DNA from: Aeromonas hydrophila subsp. hydrophila ATCC 7966
GTDB taxonomy: Bacteria; Pseudomonadota; Gammaproteobacteria; Enterobacterales; Aeromonadaceae
Length of the DNA: 64,000 nucleotides
Reading direction: 5' to 3'
NCBI RefSeq assembly: GCF_000014805.1
Contig: NC_008570.1
Location: 2,361,001 to 2,425,000, forward strand
The notes below the pieces were generated by a model, which saw nothing but the letters and a program-made list of their open reading frames with translations, did no database searches and was not told the DNA's origin. Within the stretch, counting starts at the first letter, position 1, and each line of letters opens with the position of its first letter. A program made the translations under genes and the position numbers. Below are positions 28,255-37,304 of the stretch, piece after piece.

Positions 28255-29772
28255 ATGTCTAAAACAACACGCAAGCACTCGGACCTGATTTACGCGCTCG
28301 AAGACAAACCACCCTTTTACCAAACCCTGATGGGGGCCGTGACCCACCTGCTGGCCATCTTCGTGCCCATGGTGACGCCGGCCCTGATCGTGGGCGGGGC
28401 CCTCGGCCTCTCCACCGAGACCACCGCCTACCTGGTCTCCATGGCGATGATCGCCTCCGGCATCGGCACCTGGCTGCAGGTGAATCGCTACGGCCCCATC
28501 GGCTCGGGGCTGCTCTCCATCCAGTCGGTCAACTTCTCCTTCGTCACCGTGATGATTGCGCTTGGCAGCGCCATGAAAAAAGATGGCCTGCACGAGGAGC
28601 TGATCGTCTCGACCCTGCTCGGGGTCTCCTTCGTCGGCGCCTTCCTGGTGATGGGATCCTCCTTCGTGCTGCCCTATCTCAAGCGGGTGATCACCCCCAC
28701 CGTGAGCGGGGTGGTGGTGCTGATGATTGGCCTGAGCCTCATCAAGGTGGGGATCATCGACTTTGGCGGCGGCTTCTCCGCCATGAGCAGCGGCACCTTC
28801 GGCAAATACGAGAACATCGGCCTGGGGCTGCTGGTGCTCTGCGTCATCGTCGCCTTCAACTGCAGCAAGAGCCCCTTGCTTCGCATGAGCGGCATCGCCA
28901 TCGGCCTGCTGGTGGGTTATGCGGTGGCCCTGATGCTCGGCATGGTGGATTTCTCCGCCCTTGAGAACCTGCCGCTCATCACAGTGCCTGTTCCGTTCAA
29001 GTACGGTTTTTCCTTCGATCTGCACGCCTTTGTGCTGGCCGGCACCATCTATCTGTTGAGCGTGCTGGAGGCGGTGGGGGACATCACCGCCACCGCCATG
29101 GTCTCCCACCGGCAGATCCAGGGCCCCGAGTTTCAAAAACGGCTCTCCGGCGGCGTGCTGGCGGACGGCCTGGTATCGGTGATCGCCTCGGCGCTCGGCT
29201 CCCTGCCGCTCACCACCTTCGCCCAGAACAACGGCGTCATCCAGATGACCGGGGTGGCCTCGCGCCACGTGGGCAAGTTCATCGCCGTCATCCTGGTGCT
29301 GCTCGGCCTCTTCCCGGTGGTGGGGCGCTTCTTCACCACCATACCGTCACCGGTGATGGGGGGGGCCATGGTCATCATGTTCTCCATGATCGCCATCGCC
29401 GGCGGGCGCATCATCATCAGTCACGGCTTCGATCGGCGCGAGACCCTGATCGTCGCCACCTCGCTCGGGCTGGGGCTCGGGGTCTCCTACGACCCGAACG
29501 TGTTCAAGGTGCTGCCGGCGGGGATCTACATGCTGGTGGAGAACCCCATCTGCGCCGGCGGCATCACCGCCATCATCATGAACCTGGTGCTGCCGCAAAG
29601 CCGCAGACGCCAGGCGGCCGCCAATGCCACCGAGGCGGTGGAGCTGATCCAGCTGAGCGACAAGCCCGACACCCGTTTTGCCACCCGGCCCGCTCCGTCG
29701 GCCACCGCCCGCCAACAGGGGCTGGCGACGGACGAGGCCCAGATACGCGCCCCGCAAGTGGATCGCGGCTAA
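28255..29772 (+). CDS. xanQ: Xanthine permease XanQ-like, NCS2 family
   Basis: A 505-residue membrane protein with about 12-14 segments of the nucleobase-cation symporter-2 family. Signature pieces match E. coli XanQ (YgfO): GTWLQVNRYGPIGSGLLSIQS near residue 75, the LEAVGDITATAMVS motif with its key glutamate near 272, and TTFAQNNGVIQMTGVASR near 323. XanQ imports xanthine by proton symport. The C-terminus carries about 55 extra polar residues that the E. coli protein does not have. It sits in the operon between xdhD and guaD, as in E. coli, with a GC-rich hairpin in the 95-base gap before it. Confidence 0.9.
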   Translation: MSKTTRKHSDLIYALEDKPPFYQTLMGAVTHLLAIFVPMVTPALIVGGALGLSTETTAYLVSMAMIASGIGTWLQVNRYGPIGSGLLSIQSVNFSFVTVMIALGSAMKKDGLHEELIVSTLLGVSFVGAFLVMGSSFVLPYLKRVITPTVSGVVVLMIGLSLIKVGIIDFGGGFSAMSSGTFGKYENIGLGLLVLCVIVAFNCSKSPLLRMSGIAIGLLVGYAVALMLGMVDFSALENLPLITVPVPFKYGFSFDLHAFVLAGTIYLLSVLEAVGDITATAMVSHRQIQGPEFQKRLSGGVLADGLVSVIASALGSLPLTTFAQNNGVIQMTGVASRHVGKFIAVILVLLGLFPVVGRFFTTIPSPVMGGAMVIMFSMIAIAGGRIIISHGFDRRETLIVATSLGLGLGVSYDPNVFKVLPAGIYMLVENPICAGGITAIIMNLVLPQSRRRQAAANATEAVELIQLSDKPDTRFATRPAPSATARQQGLATDEAQIRAPQVDRG

Positions 29773-29796
29773 CGAACAACAAGAGGGAATTGAGAG

Positions 29797-31113
29797 ATGA
29801 AAAACGACAACTCCGTCAAGGCGGTGCGCGGCAGCTTCTTTGACATCACCCGGGTGGTGAGCCAGCCCGAGGAGATAGAGCCCAATGCCCGCCTCATCGA
29901 AGACGGCCTGCTGATCATCCGCAACGGCTGCATCGATTGGTTCGGCCAGTGGGAGGAGGGCAAGGATCGCATTCCGGTCCAGGTACGGGTGCGCGACTAT
30001 CGCGGCAAGATGATAGTGCCGGGCTTTGTCGACACCCACATCCACTACCCGCAAAGCGAGATGGTGGGGGCCTATGGCGAGCAGCTGCTGGAGTGGCTCA
30101 ACCGCCATACCTTCCCGGCCGAGCGGCGCTACAACGATCTCGAGTACGCCCGCGAGATGTCCACCTTCTTCATCAAGCAGCTGCTGCGAAACGGCACCAC
30201 CACGGCGCTGGTGTTCGGCACCGTCCACCCCGAATCGGTGGATGCCCTGTTCGAGGCGGCCAGCCGCATCAACATGCGGATGATCGCCGGCAAGGTGATG
30301 ATGGATCGCAACGCGCCAGATTATCTGCTGGATACTGCCGAGAGCAGCTATGAGCAGAGCAAGGCGCTCATCGAGCGCTGGCACGGCAACGGCCGCTTGC
30401 TCTACGCCATCACGCCGCGCTTTGCCCCTACCTCGACTCCGGCGCAGCTGGTGATGGCGAGACGACTGCGCGAAGAGTACCCGACGACCTATCTGCACAC
30501 CCATCTGTGCGAGAACAAGGACGAGATAGCCTGGGTCAAATCCCTCTTCCCAGAGCATCAGGGCTATCTCGACGTCTATCACCAGCATGGGCTGACCGGC
30601 CACAACTGTGTGTTTGCCCACTGCGTCCATCTGGAAGAGCAGGAGTGGGATTGCCTGAAGGAGACGGGCTCCACCATCGCGTTTTGTCCCACCTCGAATC
30701 TGTATCTCGGCAGTGGGCTCTTCAAGCTGCACAAGGCGTGGCACAAGCAGGTGAAGGTGGGGATGGGCACCGACATCGGCGCCGGCACCACCTTCAACAT
30801 GCTGCAGACCCTCAACGAGGCCTACAAGGTGATGCAGTTGCAGGGCGAGCGCCTCTCGGCCTATCAGGCCTTCTACCTGGCCACCCTGGGCGGTGCCCAT
30901 GCGCTCGGGCTGGACGAGCAGATCGGCAGCTTCGCGGTGGGCAAGGAGGCGGATTTCGTGGTGCTCGACCCGGTCGCCACCCCGCTGCAGCAGCTGCGTT
31001 ATGACAACTCCACCACCTTGCGCGACAAGCTGTTCGTGCTGCTGACCCTGGGGGATGACAGATCCATCTACCGCACCTATGTGGATGGTCAGCTGGTGCA
31101 CGAGCGGGGCTGA
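29797..31113 (+). CDS. guaD: Guanine deaminase
   Basis: A 438-residue amidohydrolase that converts guanine to xanthine and ammonia. The zinc site is visible: GFVDTHIHYPQSEMVGAYGE near residue 77, FAPTSTPAQL near 210, HTHLCENKDEI near 234, FAHCVHL near 271 and MGTDIGAGTTFNML near 322. The length and the E. coli-type order after xanQ support GuaD. GAGGG lies upstream of the ATG and the gap from xanQ is only 24 bases. Together with XanQ, GhxQ and XdhABC it funnels guanine into the xanthine pool. Confidence 0.93.
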   Translation: MKNDNSVKAVRGSFFDITRVVSQPEEIEPNARLIEDGLLIIRNGCIDWFGQWEEGKDRIPVQVRVRDYRGKMIVPGFVDTHIHYPQSEMVGAYGEQLLEWLNRHTFPAERRYNDLEYAREMSTFFIKQLLRNGTTTALVFGTVHPESVDALFEAASRINMRMIAGKVMMDRNAPDYLLDTAESSYEQSKALIERWHGNGRLLYAITPRFAPTSTPAQLVMARRLREEYPTTYLHTHLCENKDEIAWVKSLFPEHQGYLDVYHQHGLTGHNCVFAHCVHLEEQEWDCLKETGSTIAFCPTSNLYLGSGLFKLHKAWHKQVKVGMGTDIGAGTTFNMLQTLNEAYKVMQLQGERLSAYQAFYLATLGGAHALGLDEQIGSFAVGKEADFVVLDPVATPLQQLRYDNSTTLRDKLFVLLTLGDDRSIYRTYVDGQLVHERG

Positions 31114-31367
31114 TCCGGTTTTCAAAGCAGAGGGGCATGCTCGCCCCGGGAACACGGCAGCAGGGGCCAGCGTGGTGCCTGCGCCGCACGACAGGCGGGG
31201 CGTTTGCCCCGCCACAGCAGGTGAAATGGCCCGGTTTTTTTAGACGGCAAGTCAAACGTTTGCCTTGCCTGCCAACCCCGTGATGCCGGCGACCGTGGCA
31301 GCAGAGATCCACGGCACCGACCGCCATTTCGTCACGACACATTCAGGGATGCAGGAAGGAGTCGGCC

Positions 31368-32771
31368 ATGAGCCAGACAAACAGGATAAACGAGATGGAC
31401 GGGGCAGTTGCGGACAAGGGGGCGGCGGCGGGACGACAGCCCGCCGGCGGCGCACTCGATCGCTACTTCATGATCAGCGAGCGGGGCAGCAACGTGCGCC
31501 AGGAGGTGCTGGCGGGGCTCACCACCTTCCTCGCCATGGTCTATTCGGTGATCGTGGTGCCCAGCATGCTCGGCAAGGCGGGCTTTCCCCCCGGCGCCGT
31601 GTTCGTGGCCACCTGTCTGGTGGCGGGCTTTGGTTCGCTGCTGATGGGGCTCTGGGCCAAGCTGCCGATGGCCATCGGCTGCGCCATCTCGCTCACCGCC
31701 TTTACCGCCTTCAGCCTGGTGCTGGGGCAGCAGATCTCCATTCCGGTGGCCCTCGGCGCCGTCTTTCTGATGGGGGTGCTGTTCACTGCCATCTCGGTGA
31801 CCGGGGTGCGCAGCTGGATCCTCGATAACCTGCCGATGGGGATCGCCCACGGCACCGGCATCGGCATCGGGCTCTTCTTGCTGCTGATCGCCGCCAACGG
31901 GGTGGGGCTGGTGATCAAGAACCCGCTGGAGGGGCTGCCGGTGGCGCTGGGGGCCTTCACCTCCATGCCGGTCATCATGTCTCTCATCGGGCTGGCGGTC
32001 ATCGTCGGGCTGGAGAAGCTCAAGGTGCCGGGCGGGATCCTGCTGGTGATCATCGCCATCTCCATTTTCGGTCTCATCTTCGATCCGGCGGTCAAGTACC
32101 AGGGGCTGTTTGCCATGCCGAGCCTCGCCGACGAGCAGGGCAAGTCCCTCATCTTCAGCCTGGACATCATGGGGGCGCTCTCGCCGCTGGTGCTGCCAAG
32201 CGTGCTGGCGCTGGTGATGACGGCGGTGTTTGATGCCACCGGCACCATTCGCGCCGTGGCGGGGCAGGCCAATCTGCTGGACAAGGATGGCCACATTATC
32301 AACAGCGGCAAGGCGCTCAGCGCCGACTCCATCAGCAGCATCTTCTCCGGTCTGGTGGGGGCCGCGCCGGCCGCCGTCTACATCGAATCGGCGGCGGGCA
32401 CGGCGGCTGGCGGCAAGACCGGCCTCACCGCCACCGTGGTGGGGGTCTTGTTCCTGTTGATGCTGTTCCTCTCGCCGCTCTCCTACCTGGTGCCGGCCTA
32501 TGCCACCGCGCCGGCGCTGATGTACGTGGGGCTGCTGATGCTGAGCAACGTCGCCCGGCTCGACTTCGATGACTTCGTCGGCGCCATGTCCGGCCTGCTG
32601 TGCGCCGTCTTCATCGTGCTCACCTGCAACATCGTCACCGGCATCATGCTGGGCTTCAGTGCCCTGGTGATCGGCCGCATCTGCTCGAAGGAGTGGCGCA
32701 AGCTCAACGTCGGCACCGTCATCATCGCCCTGGCGCTGGTGCTCTTCTACGCTGGCGGCTGGGCCATCTAG
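31368..32771 (+). CDS. ghxQ: Guanine/hypoxanthine permease, AzgA subfamily (GhxQ-like)
   Basis: A 467-residue NCS2 protein of the AzgA type with about 12-13 membrane segments. Conserved segments match E. coli YgfQ/Ghx[22 protein letters not shown] near residue 45, [21 protein letters not shown] near 160, [18 protein letters not shown] near 285 and [20 protein letters not shown] near 338. It should import guanine and hypoxanthine with protons, supplying GuaD and XdhABC. AAGGA lies 7 bases before the ATG. It is 254 bases after guaD, with a GC-rich hairpin (31194-31213) in between, so it may be partly uncoupled from the ygfK operon. Confidence 0.9.
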   Translation: MSQTNRINEMDGAVADKGAAAGRQPAGGALDRYFMISERGSNVRQEVLAGLTTFLAMVYSVIVVPSMLGKAGFPPGAVFVATCLVAGFGSLLMGLWAKLPMAIGCAISLTAFTAFSLVLGQQISIPVALGAVFLMGVLFTAISVTGVRSWILDNLPMGIAHGTGIGIGLFLLLIAANGVGLVIKNPLEGLPVALGAFTSMPVIMSLIGLAVIVGLEKLKVPGGILLVIIAISIFGLIFDPAVKYQGLFAMPSLADEQGKSLIFSLDIMGALSPLVLPSVLALVMTAVFDATGTIRAVAGQANLLDKDGHIINSGKALSADSISSIFSGLVGAAPAAVYIESAAGTAAGGKTGLTATVVGVLFLLMLFLSPLSYLVPAYATAPALMYVGLLMLSNVARLDFDDFVGAMSGLLCAVFIVLTCNIVTGIMLGFSALVIGRICSKEWRKLNVGTVIIALALVLFYAGGWAI

Positions 32772-32848
32772 TCCGCATCGCGTCCCTCTCTATCGCGGGG
32801 CCAGCCTCTCTTGGCCGGCCCCGCCCTTCAAACCGCACTCATACCATT

Positions 32849-32878
32849 TTGATAACGGGGCTTACCAGATTGATAACG
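32849..32878. promoter_or_regulatory. Paired TTGATAACG elements upstream of xdhA
   Basis: TTGATAACG occurs at 32849-32857 and again at 32870-32878, a 21-bp repeat spacing equal to two helical turns, about 160-190 bp before the sigma-54 promoter. The core matches the elements before ygeW and ygfK. Confidence 0.55.
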
Positions 32879-33036
32879 CCGCCCGGCACTGGCGCCGCCG
32901 AGTCATCCATGGGCTGCTGCTGCGGGGCTGGTCACGGCCATGACGGAGAGCCTGATGGGCGCCGGATGGGATCTTCTTCACACTTCTTCCCTTTGCTCGC
33001 CGCCTTTGCCCACCGGTTGGCCCGCCTTGCCGGAAA

Positions 33037-33053
33037 CGGGCGCATATCTTGCT
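33037..33053 (+). promoter_or_regulatory. Sigma-54 promoter of xdhABC
   Basis: CGGGCGCA-TATC-TTGCT has GG at 33039-33040 and GC at 33051-33052 (N10 spacing) and a perfect TTGCT. The -24 box is imperfect. It lies 48 bases before the xdhA ATG. Confidence 0.55.
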
Positions 33054-33100
33054 GTTTTTTATACCGGTTCTGATTTTTCTGCCTGACAAAGGACTTGCAT

Positions 33101-35419
33101 ATGTCCATAGGATTACCGCTCAAGCGGGTGGATGCCGAGGCCAAGGTGACCGGCAGCGCCCGCTACACCGACGACAACATCATGCTTGGCATGCGCCACG
33201 CCAAGTACGTGCGAAGCTCCATCGCCCACGGCAAGGTGCTCACCATCGATGCCAACGAAGCGCTGGCCCTGCACGGGGTCGAAGCCGTGTTCACCCACGA
33301 GGATGTGCCCACCACCTGTTTTCGCACCGCCGGCCACGCCTGGTCCCTCGATGAGACCAAGCGGGACGTGAAAGACCGCCGCCTGCTCACCGACCATGTG
33401 CGCCACTTTGGCGATGGCGTCGCCATCGTGGTGGCCCGCGATCCGCTGGTCGCCGAGAAGGCCGCCGCCCTGGTCAAGGTGACCTACGAGCCGCTGCCGG
33501 TGATGACGGATGCGGCCAGCGCCCTGGCCGAGGGGGCTTATCCCATCCACCCAACCGGCAACCTGCTGCGCCAGAGCCAAATCCGGGCGGGAGAGCCGGA
33601 GCAGGCCATCGCCGCCGCCGACTTGCAGTTCAAGGGGCACTACCAGACGCCGGTGGTGCAGCACTGTCATCTGGAGACGGTGACCTGTTACGCCTACATG
33701 GATCAGCCGGACCACATCATCGTCGTCACCAGCACCCAGATCCCCCAGATTGTGCGCAGCCGGGTGGCCAAATCCCTCGGCTTGCCCTGGTCCAGCGTGC
33801 GGGTGATCAAGCCCTACATGGGCGGCGGTTTTGGCAACAAGCAGGATGTGCTGGAAGAGCCGATGGCGGCGTTTCTGAGCTACAAGCTCGGCGGCGTGCC
33901 GGTCAAGGTGACCTTGAGCCGGGAGGAGTGCTTTTTTGCTTCTCGTACCCGCCACGGCTTTGCCATCGACGGCACTCTTGGCATCAGCCGGGATGGCGTG
34001 CTCAAGGGGTATCAGCTGGACGTGCTCTCCAACACCGGCGGCTATGCCTCCCACGGTCACTCCATCGCCAGCGCCGGCGCCAACAAGATAAGCTACCTCT
34101 ATCCGCGCAGCGCCTTTGGCTATGACGCCAAAACCTTCTACAGCAACCTGCCCACCGCCGGTGCCATGCGCGGTTACGGCGCGCCCCAGGTGGTGTTTGC
34201 CCTCGAATGCATGCTGGACGATGCCTGCGCCGAGCTGCGACTCGACCCGCTTGCGGTGCGCATCGCCAACGTGGCCCGCGAGGGGGATGTCAATCAGGTC
34301 AACCAGAAGACCATCTACAGCGCAGGGCTCCCTGAGTGCCTGCGCCGGGGTGGCGAGCAGTTCGAGTGGGAGCGGCTCAAGGCCGAGTGTCTGGCGCAGG
34401 ATCCGGCGAGCCGGGTACGGCGCGGCATCGGGGTGGCGTGTTTTAGCTATGGCTCCAACACCTATCCGGTGGGGGTGGAGATCGCCGGCGCCCGCATGCT
34501 GCTCAATCAGGATGGCACCGTCAATCTGCAGATCGGCGCCACCGAGATAGGGCAGGGGTCGGACACCGTCTTTGCCCAGATGGCGGCCCAGACCTTAGGC
34601 ATTCCGTTTGAGCAGATCCGGGTCATCTCGACCCAGGATACCGACATTACCGCCTACGATCCGGGCTCATTCGCCTCGCGCCAGAGCTATGTGGCGGCCC
34701 CCGCCATCCATCAGGCGGCGCTGCAGCTGCGGGCCCGCATCCTCTCGCTGGCGGCCCAGCTCTGCCATCAGGATGTGGGGTCGCTCACCCTGATCGATGG
34801 CTACGTGGTGCTGGCGGGTGCACCGGACAAGGTGCTCATCAGCGTCGCCGAGGTGTCGGTCAACGCCTACTACCACCTCACCATCGGCGGCCAGATCACC
34901 TCCGAGGTCTCCCACAAGACCACCACCAACCCGCCGAGCTTTGGCTGCACCTTCGTCGATCTCAGTGTCGACATCGATCTCTGCAAGGTGACCATCAATC
35001 GCATCATCAACCTGCACGATGCGGGCAAGATCCTCAACCCGCAGCTGGCGGAGGGGCAGGTGCACGGCGGCATGGGGATGGGGATCGGCTGGTCGCTGTT
35101 CGAGGAGATGATCATCGACGCCAAGACCGGCGTGGTGCGCAACCCCAACCTGCTCGACTACAAGTTCCCCACCATGCTGGATTTGCCCGAGCTCGAGTGC
35201 GACTTTGTACAGACCTACGAGCCCCAGTCGGTCTATGGCCACAAATCCCTGGGGGAACCGCCCATCATCTCGCCGGGCCCGGCGATCCGTAACGCCATTC
35301 GCATGGCGACCGGGGTCGCCATCAACGAGCTGCCCATCACCCCCAAGACCCTGTTTCGGGAGTTTGTCGCGGCGGGTCTGATTGGCGAGGGAGCAGGGGA
35401 GGAACAACGCCATGTTTGA
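33101..35419 (+). CDS. xdhA: XdhA, molybdenum-binding subunit of xanthine dehydrogenase
   Basis: A 772-residue molybdopterin-binding subunit. It begins with the aldehyde oxidase/xanthine dehydrogenase a/b hammerhead domain (LPLKRVDAEAKVTGSARYTDD). The cofactor-binding motifs are intact: KPYMGGGFGNKQDVLEEP near residue 240, AGAMRGYGAPQVVFALE near 350, IGATEIGQGSDTVFAQM near 475, and GHKSLGEPP near 713 with the catalytic glutamate. It matches E. coli XdhA. AAAGGA lies 8 bases before the ATG at 33101. The stop overlaps the xdhB start by 8 bases. The enzyme oxidises hypoxanthine to xanthine, or works in reverse on urate under reducing conditions. Confidence 0.92.
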   Translation: MSIGLPLKRVDAEAKVTGSARYTDDNIMLGMRHAKYVRSSIAHGKVLTIDANEALALHGVEAVFTHEDVPTTCFRTAGHAWSLDETKRDVKDRRLLTDHVRHFGDGVAIVVARDPLVAEKAAALVKVTYEPLPVMTDAASALAEGAYPIHPTGNLLRQSQIRAGEPEQAIAAADLQFKGHYQTPVVQHCHLETVTCYAYMDQPDHIIVVTSTQIPQIVRSRVAKSLGLPWSSVRVIKPYMGGGFGNKQDVLEEPMAAFLSYKLGGVPVKVTLSREECFFASRTRHGFAIDGTLGISRDGVLKGYQLDVLSNTGGYASHGHSIASAGANKISYLYPRSAFGYDAKTFYSNLPTAGAMRGYGAPQVVFALECMLDDACAELRLDPLAVRIANVAREGDVNQVNQKTIYSAGLPECLRRGGEQFEWERLKAECLAQDPASRVRRGIGVACFSYGSNTYPVGVEIAGARMLLNQDGTVNLQIGATEIGQGSDTVFAQMAAQTLGIPFEQIRVISTQDTDITAYDPGSFASRQSYVAAPAIHQAALQLRARILSLAAQLCHQDVGSLTLIDGYVVLAGAPDKVLISVAEVSVNAYYHLTIGGQITSEVSHKTTTNPPSFGCTFVDLSVDIDLCKVTINRIINLHDAGKILNPQLAEGQVHGGMGMGIGWSLFEEMIIDAKTGVVRNPNLLDYKFPTMLDLPELECDFVQTYEPQSVYGHKSLGEPPIISPGPAIRNAIRMATGVAINELPITPKTLFREFVAAGLIGEGAGEEQRHV

Positions 35420-36290
35420 TATTGCCTGTTACTACAAGGCCCACAGCGTGGCCGAGGCGGTCGCCCTGCGCCAGGCCGACCCCGAGGCGCGCCTGCTGGC
35501 CGGCGGCACCGATGTGATGATCCAGCTGCATCACCTCAACGCCGCCTATCGTCATATCGTCGATATTCACGACTTGCCCGAGCTCAAGGGGGTGAGCGAG
35601 CTGGCCGACGGCGCTATTCGTATCGGCTCTGGCACCACCTTTACCGAGCTCATCGAAAACGAGCTGGTGCAGCGCCGCCTGCCGATGCTGGCCGAAGCCG
35701 CCGCCACCATCGCCGGCCCGCAGATCCGCAACGTCGCCACCTATGGCGGCAACATCTGCAACGGCGCCACCAGTGCCGACTCGGCGGCGCCCACCGTCGC
35801 GTTGGAGGCTGAGCTGGAGATCGCCGGGCCCAATGGCACGCGCCGCATCCCCATCGCCGGTTTTCACACCGGCCCGGGCAAGGTGGCACTGCAACCGGCG
35901 GAGATCCTGGTGGCGTTTCACTTTGCCCCGGACGCGCACCCCCAGGTGGGCTCCCACTACTTCAAGTACGCCATGCGGGGGGCCATGGACATCGCCACCA
36001 TCGGCTGCGCCGCCTACTGCCAGATTGAGGATGGTCACTTCAAGCGTCTGCGGCTGGCCTACGGGGTGGCGGCACCGACGCCGGTGCGCACCCCGCACGC
36101 CGAAGCCGCGGCCGAGGGGCAACCGCTGACCCGTGCCACGCTGGCAGCCATTGCCGAGGCGGTGGTGGCTGACGTGGCGCCGCGCTCCTCCTGGCGGGCA
36201 GAAAAGGAATTTCGCCTGCACCTGATCAAAACCCTGGCGCAGCGGGTGATCACCTGCGCCGTCGAACGTGCCGGAGGCAAGATCCTATGA
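35412..36290 (+). CDS. xdhB: XdhB, FAD-binding subunit of xanthine dehydrogenase
   Basis: A 292-residue flavin subunit (PF00941 plus CO dehydrogenase flavoprotein C-terminal domain). The FAD loop [16 protein letters not shown] lies near residue 27 and [19 protein letters not shown] near 100. It overlaps xdhA by 8 bases and xdhC by four bases (ATGA), so the three subunits are translated in coupling. The ATG at 35412 was preferred to the frame start at 35382 because family members start near this [11 protein letters not shown] sequence. Confidence 0.92.
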   Translation: MFDIACYYKAHSVAEAVALRQADPEARLLAGGTDVMIQLHHLNAAYRHIVDIHDLPELKGVSELADGAIRIGSGTTFTELIENELVQRRLPMLAEAAATIAGPQIRNVATYGGNICNGATSADSAAPTVALEAELEIAGPNGTRRIPIAGFHTGPGKVALQPAEILVAFHFAPDAHPQVGSHYFKYAMRGAMDIATIGCAAYCQIEDGHFKRLRLAYGVAAPTPVRTPHAEAAAEGQPLTRATLAAIAEAVVADVAPRSSWRAEKEFRLHLIKTLAQRVITCAVERAGGKIL

Positions 36291-36772
36291 TGCAACCGCA
36301 AAGCTGTCCCACTGTTGCGATCCAGTGCGAGATCAACGGCAAGCCTTACTCCTACGCGGTGTCGCCCACCATGTCGCTGCTTCACTTCCTGCGCGGGCAG
36401 GGGCTGATCAGCGTGAAAGAGGGGTGCAGTGTCGGTGAGTGCGGCGCCTGTACCGTGCGGGTGGATGGCACGGCCATCGACAGCTGCCTCTATCTGGCGG
36501 TGTGGGCCGATGGCAAATCCATTCGCACCGTGGAGGGGGAGCGTAAGGGGAATGAGCTCTCCGACGTGCAACAGGCCTTTATCGACGAGGGGGCGGTGCA
36601 GTGCGGCTTTTGCACCCCGGGATTGGTCATGGCGAGCGCCGCCCTGCTCGACAAGACAGAGCGCCGTCCCTTGAGCGAGGCGGAGATCCGCCGCGGCCTG
36701 TCGGGGAATCTGTGCCGCTGCACCGGTTATCAGAACGTGGTGCGGGCGGTGAAAAAGTGCTGCAAGGGGTGA
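36287..36772 (+). CDS. xdhC: XdhC, 2Fe-2S subunit of xanthine dehydrogenase
   Basis: A 161-residue iron-sulfur subunit with both clusters intact: a plant-ferredoxin-like site ([12 protein letters not shown] and DSC, about residues 46-67) and a C-terminal site (QCGFCTPG near 105 and LCRCTGYQN near 142). It overlaps the end of xdhB. It is the electron-transfer partner of XdhA/XdhB and serves as the intact comparison for the degenerate N-terminal domain of XdhD. In E. coli xdhABC lies upstream of ygeV; here it closes the cluster, about 28 kb away. Confidence 0.93.
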   Translation: MMQPQSCPTVAIQCEINGKPYSYAVSPTMSLLHFLRGQGLISVKEGCSVGECGACTVRVDGTAIDSCLYLAVWADGKSIRTVEGERKGNELSDVQQAFIDEGAVQCGFCTPGLVMASAALLDKTERRPLSEAEIRRGLSGNLCRCTGYQNVVRAVKKCCKG

Positions 36773-37304
36773 TGGGGTTGCCCCTAGCCTTACCTCCTCA
36801 AGCCGCCGTTTGGCAGCGGGATGATAGCGGCTGAAATAGGCCGGGAGGGTTATTTTCACCCCGCCGCTCAAGCGTGCATCCCGTTATTTCGGGCGGGCAA
36901 TGGGGGGCACCCATCCGGTGTCGCTTACCTGCCCGCCTGAATAATAAACAATCGGCTGCGTGCGGCAGCCGGTGGGGTGGCAAGCGACTGTTTTTACGCG
37001 ATATGTCAGCTTGTGTCGCCATCTTGTGCGCCGCCTTTGCCTATTGGCGACAGCAAATACCGGCGGGCGGGAAATAACGGAAAATAGTGGCAAGGGGTCT
37101 GAAAAAAGCTCCCTTTTTTGTCACCTGGTCGCAACATTTTTCTGTAATTGTTAGCCAGCTCGCGGCGACCCTTCGTTGAAACGGGCAGAGTAGGCGCCAT
37201 GGTCGGCGAAGGCCGCCATGATGCGTAATCAGGGTTGTAATCAGGTGCTGTGGCCCGCTTGGCGGGGCGCAAAACATAACATCAAAAAGAAAAAGGAAAC
37301 TGGC
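36773..37304. other. Intergenic region between xdhC and the nuclease gene
   Basis: 532 bases with no gene recognised. A 10-bp inverted repeat CCGTTATTTC (36881-36890) / GAAATAACGG (37071-37080) has GGGCGGGC-type sequence on its inner sides, and a GTCGCCA/TGGCGAC hairpin lies at about 37014-37052. The promoter of the nuclease gene must be here but no sigma-70 boxes stand out. Confidence 0.45.

Larger units (their letters stand above)
32772..33100 (+). other. ghxQ-xdhA intergenic regulatory region
   Basis: 329 bases with a GC-rich hairpin (GCGGGGCC 32795-32802, GGCCCCGC 32817-32824) that may terminate ghxQ, paired TGATAAC elements and a sigma-54-type promoter. No gene is seen. Confidence 0.55.

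Noticed and set aside
33018..33030. TTGGCCCGCCTTGC as a sigma-54 promoter for xdhA
   Set aside because: The spacing between GG and GC is eight bases; the site at 33037-33053 has proper spacing.
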